Of a stretch of DNA of 64,000 bases, positions 60,993 to 64,000 are shown in pieces. Origin of the DNA: Saprospiraceae bacterium (GTDB lineage: Bacteria; Bacteroidota; Bacteroidia; Chitinophagales; Saprospiraceae); the NCBI GenBank assembly GCA_028282725.1, contig JANQHF010000008.1:1-64000 (forward strand). Reading direction: 5' to 3'. Within the stretch, counting starts at the first letter, position 1. The number at the start of each line of letters is the position of its first letter. The notes beneath the pieces were generated by a model, which saw only the letters and a program-made list of their open reading frames with translations, searched no databases and was not told the DNA's origin. Both the position numbers and the translations under genes were made by a program.

Positions 60993-62333
60993 TTATGCTT
61001 CTGGTTCTCGACTTCCCGGTTCCTTCGAAGAATCGTGAAACCAAACGGTTCTTTGCGGGAACGGAATTTCGACACCATTCTCGCGAAATAAAGCATCAAT
61101 TCTGAATCGTATATCACTCTTTATTATCTCGATGATCTCTACCTGGTCTGAAAAGAAAAGGAGGGAAAAATCCAGGGAACTGTCTCCAAAATTCTCAAAT
61201 CGAACAAATGGTGGAGGACTCTTTTTGACTTCTCGTACTTCTGAGGCAGCTTTAAGCAGGATCCCTTTTACCTTAGCCGTATCCGATCCGTAAGCAACCC
61301 CCACCTGCACCTTGAAAAGGGTGGTAACCCTGGTACTGGACCAGTTTGTGACATTCTCATTAACTATTTTTGAATTGGGTATAATAACGTCTTTTTGTTC
61401 TATGGTTTGAACAATAGATGCCCTTAACCCGATTTTTTTAACGGTCCCTTTCATATCTCCAAAATCCAGGAAATCACCCACTTCGACAGATCTTTCAAAT
61501 AGAATAACCAATCCGCTGAAGAAATCACTGATCACCTGTTGCAGGGCAATACCGACACCTACCAGTAATAATCCTGCCCCGGCTAGCAGAAGGGTCAAAT
61601 CAATGCCCACATATTGCAATGCAAATACTAGGGCTATAAAGTAAAAAACATAAGAAAGCAATTGATTATAAGCATACTGCTTTCCCAAATCAATTCTCTC
61701 TCGTTTGTACCACCCATATAGAAATAGATTGATCAATATCCATATAATCAATCTAACCACTAAAAGAATTAGGACAGCAGTCAGAATGCCCGATATGCTG
61801 ATCGTCACATTTTCTTTTAGGGGCATTTGAAAATCATAATCTATATCAAAACTTCTTATGACCAGGATCGATACGATTATGACCAATATGTAATGAACAA
61901 CTCTTGTGATATTTGATCGGTTCTTTTGTCCGTATTGATCGTGATAAATGTCCCTGACTGTTTGAGATTCGATTTCTTCAAGGATCCTGGCGGAAATAAA
62001 TCTATCTGCAATACGGGCAACTGCAATGATGAATAATGCAAACAAAGTATTTCTCACTGTAATCGTATGCCAGATGACTCCGTCGAGTCTGAGGCTGAAT
62101 AGACATAAGATCAACCATCCTGCGATAAAGGCCCAAAGCATCCATCTTTTTACGGATGGGAGAGGATCTTTGGAGATATCATGTCTTTTGGAATATGCTC
62201 TCAAGGCAAGAACGGCAAGTCTATACAGAGCCGCAACGATGATGGTTGAGAAAATGCAACCCAGGATCCCACCCAAAGTAAGATCGTATCCCGATAGAGA
62301 AAGTATAATCGTATTTAACCAATCAGATAACAT
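60993..62333 (-). CDS. Mechanosensitive ion channel of the MscS family
   Basis: A 446-residue inner-membrane channel with about six helices before the MscS core. LLLAGAGLLLVGVGIALQQV is the pore helix TM3, and GLVILFERSVEVGDFLDFGD begins the beta domain (about 290-345) with DVIIPNSKIVNENVTN. The C-terminal alpha/beta cage follows to about 430 (VGVAYGSDTAKVKGILLKAA). MscS channels open under membrane tension to release osmolytes. Divergence from the shorter MscS-like protein at 49452-50273 is large. It is alone, between nifU and rsmG. Confidence 0.9.
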   Translation of the reverse strand: MLSDWLNTIILSLSGYDLTLGGILGCIFSTIIVAALYRLAVLALRAYSKRHDISKDPLPSVKRWMLWAFIAGWLILCLFSLRLDGVIWHTITVRNTLFALFIIAVARIADRFISARILEEIESQTVRDIYHDQYGQKNRSNITRVVHYILVIIVSILVIRSFDIDYDFQMPLKENVTISISGILTAVLILLVVRLIIWILINLFLYGWYKRERIDLGKQYAYNQLLSYVFYFIALVFALQYVGIDLTLLLAGAGLLLVGVGIALQQVISDFFSGLVILFERSVEVGDFLDFGDMKGTVKKIGLRASIVQTIEQKDVIIPNSKIVNENVTNWSSTRVTTLFKVQVGVAYGSDTAKVKGILLKAASEVREVKKSPPPFVRFENFGDSSLDFSLLFFSDQVEIIEIIKSDIRFRIDALFRENGVEIPFPQRTVWFHDSSKEPGSREPEA

Positions 62334-62371
62334 ATATGACGCTCTCCAAAATCGAAGTTATAGATAAAGCA

Positions 62372-63013
62372 CTAGCCCTGTATATACACAATAAACTTTT
62401 CTTTAAAGTAATCCTCTGGCATCATATCGTAAATGGACACAATTTCTGTAGGGTGTATATTTCTTAATGAAGTAAATTCTTGCTCAATATTACCTCCTTT
62501 CAAGAATATGAATCCATTGGGTCTTGCATTCTTGTGATCATCGCTGATATTATTCCGGTTCCATGATATCAGTTTCCCAATTTTTGCAACAGCCCGACTC
62601 ATGACAAAGTCGTATTTACCTTTCACTTTTTCGGCCCGTACTTGTTCAGCTCTTACGTTTTTCAAGCCGAGCGATTTGCTCACTTCATGCACGACATGGA
62701 TTTTTTTACCGATACTGTCCACGAGGTGGAATTCAACCTCAGGGAAATAAATAGCAAGTGGGATGCCGGGAAATCCACCCCCACATCCTGCGTCAAGCAG
62801 TCGTGTACCTGGTTGGAATGCCATCCATTTTGCAATGGATAAAGAATGCAAGACATGTCTTTCATATAAGTGGTTGATATCCTTTCTTGAAATGACATTA
62901 ATACGAACGTTCCAATCGGCATATAGAGGCCCCATCTCTCTGAATTGTTCTTTTTGCGCAGGGGTGATATTGTCAAAATATTTTTCAATAAGTACCATTA
63001 CCGACTTGCTCAT
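62372..63013 (-). CDS. rsmG: 16S rRNA (guanine-527-N7)-methyltransferase
   Basis: A 213-residue SAM-dependent methyltransferase from ATG 63011-63013 (MSKSVMVLIEKYFDNI). Motif I is RLLDAGCGGGFPGIPLAIYFP, with preceding DINHLYERHVLHSLSIAKWM; motif IV region reads YDFVMSRAVAKI. The enzyme makes m7G527 in the 530 loop of 16S rRNA. An upstream frame of 24 codons overlaps the next gene and lacks family similarity, so I chose the internal Met. Gap to the GT2 gene is 13 bp. Confidence 0.9.
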   Translation of the reverse strand: MSKSVMVLIEKYFDNITPAQKEQFREMGPLYADWNVRINVISRKDINHLYERHVLHSLSIAKWMAFQPGTRLLDAGCGGGFPGIPLAIYFPEVEFHLVDSIGKKIHVVHEVSKSLGLKNVRAEQVRAEKVKGKYDFVMSRAVAKIGKLISWNRNNISDDHKNARPNGFIFLKGGNIEQEFTSLRNIHPTEIVSIYDMMPEDYFKEKFIVYIQG

Positions 63014-63026
63014 TGACAATTGGACA

Positions 63027-63992
63027 TTACCAGTTCCTTCTCGGAAAAAAATAGGACACGCTAAATAACGAATAGAAAATGACAATCAGAAAGTCAAAAA
63101 TTGGGACCGTCCACAATTCCAAAGGTTTGCCGAGGGTAGCTTTTGATCTCTGTGCCATCCACAATATGATCATATAACGTATGAATAATGCCGCAATCGA
63201 TATTGGAAGATGCCAACTGATGATGATAAAACTGACATACCAGGACAAGTGTGACAGGAAGATTAATGTCAACCATAACCGGGTACTCATCCTGTAATGG
63301 ACGGACGTGGTCAGATGTCGTCTTTTTTGTTGAATATAGTTGCTCAGATTATTAGCAGGCTTACTCCAGGTCCAGCTTTCATCACATAGAGCATATCCGA
63401 TGTTTGCATCCTTTGGCAAGGACTGAATAAACAAATCATCGTCTCCGCTCTTAATGGTTTTGTGTCGATCAAATCCCCCGATTTTTTGGAAGATTGATTT
63501 CCTGTAGGCCATGTTTCTGCCAACTCCCATATAGGCACGATCCAAGGCTGCAGCTGAAAAGTACTGCATGGCAATATACCAGGTCTCATAAGTGATCCAC
63601 CGGGACAACCACGTATTCGTTGATTTATAGGGGCCATACCCCAGGATGACATCATAATTGGAGTGATCCGTAAGTAAGGACGAAATCCAGGATGTACCTG
63701 CCGGTTGACAATCGGCGTCAGTTACAATAATCCAGTCAGACGTGCTTTGCTCCAAACCAAATGTGATTGCTGACTTCTTCCCCTGGAAATGCCCTGGTAA
63801 CGAAAGTACCTTCAGGCGTGGATCTTTGTACTCTTGTAAATACTCTTTGGTCGCATCACTACTATGATCATCGATGATGATGACCTCAAAATCCGGATAA
63901 TCCTGTTCGAGCCAGGAAGAAAGATGAACCTGGATATTATCGTATTCATTTTTTGCCGCAATCAATACGGAAACCTTAGGCTGAATTTTCAT
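63027..63992 (-). CDS. Family 2 glycosyltransferase
   Basis: A 321-residue membrane-attached GT-A glycosyltransferase. SVLIAAKNEYDNIQVHL is the nucleotide-binding start, VIIDDHSSDAT and IVTDADCQP give the first Asp and the DxD metal motif, GGFDRHKTIKSGDDDLFIQSL gives the acceptor-side ED-like motif, and QKRRH is the QxxRW-type loop. Two C-terminal hydrophobic helices (about 225-265 and 295-315) place it at the inner membrane. The substrate is unknown. The start is the ATG at 63990-63992, eight bases from the window end, and its upstream region is outside. Confidence 0.85.
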   Translation of the reverse strand: MKIQPKVSVLIAAKNEYDNIQVHLSSWLEQDYPDFEVIIIDDHSSDATKEYLQEYKDPRLKVLSLPGHFQGKKSAITFGLEQSTSDWIIVTDADCQPAGTSWISSLLTDHSNYDVILGYGPYKSTNTWLSRWITYETWYIAMQYFSAAALDRAYMGVGRNMAYRKSIFQKIGGFDRHKTIKSGDDDLFIQSLPKDANIGYALCDESWTWSKPANNLSNYIQQKRRHLTTSVHYRMSTRLWLTLIFLSHLSWYVSFIIISWHLPISIAALFIRYMIILWMAQRSKATLGKPLELWTVPIFDFLIVIFYSLFSVSYFFPRRNW

Positions 63993-64000
63993 TCGATTTT

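Overview
This looks like a chromosomal segment of a Bacteroidota bacterium, most likely of the Saprospirales (Haliscomenobacter/Lewinella/Saprospiraceae side). Direct support: a PorP/SprF gene next to an OmpA/PD40 gene of PorE type, a type IX secretion (T9SS) C-terminal sorting domain, Bacteroidota-style promoter boxes (TAnnTTTG), many lipoproteins and beta-barrel proteins, and a close homologue of the bacterial iodotyrosine deiodinases known from Haliscomenobacter. The order-level placement is inference. I saw no rRNA, tRNA, CRISPR array, insertion sequence or prophage.

The left third (about 0.5-23 kb) is accessory and decaying. Seven of its coding units are broken by frameshifts, nonsense codons or deletions: a three-gene catabolic cluster (555-2789: membrane protein, FAD-dependent aromatic monooxygenase, fumarylacetoacetase-family hydrolase), a DUF5694 gene (9154-10003), an amidohydrolase remnant (11286-12156), an SRPBCC gene (13199-13722) and a T9SS cargo protein with a thrombospondin type-1 repeat (21153-22614). 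Between them are intact genes: an iodotyrosine-deiodinase-like flavoprotein, an SDR/TetR operon with a 14-bp perfect palindrome as likely operator, an SLC13 transporter, an AT-rich islet with a dGTPase, a peptidase-S74 chaperone-domain secreted protein, a cyclase-family lipoprotein, a GT4 glycosyltransferase, an acetyl-CoA hydrolase/transferase and a CHAD protein.

The middle (22.7-41.4 kb) holds lipoprotein cytochromes c, a lipoprotein that keeps the fold landmarks of M43 pappalysin metalloproteases but has lost every zinc-site residue, a PhoX phosphatase, ThuA, and the most interesting unit of the window: an ALDH3-type aldehyde dehydrogenase and a TetR regulator transcribed away from a membrane di-iron hydroxylase fused to two CDGSH [2Fe-2S] domains, with a 10-bp-arm palindrome between them. 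A second hydroxylase-CDGSH fusion lies 7 kb away (40291-41352). PnuC and the T9SS-related PorP/PorE-like pair lie between the two fusions.

The right third (41.4-64 kb) is mainly well-kept housekeeping. It has a tandem of three amidohydrolase-superfamily genes, only one of which keeps the metal ligands, then hpt and an M28 peptidase. A sigma-factor operon follows (sigma-70 factor, small protein, MscS-like channel, outer-membrane protein) and ends in a clear intrinsic terminator. The rest is a lipid acyltransferase/ligA/rsmI-type/GH3/recO run, then a beta-barrel protein, NifU, an MscS channel, rsmG and a GT2 glycosyltransferase at the right edge.
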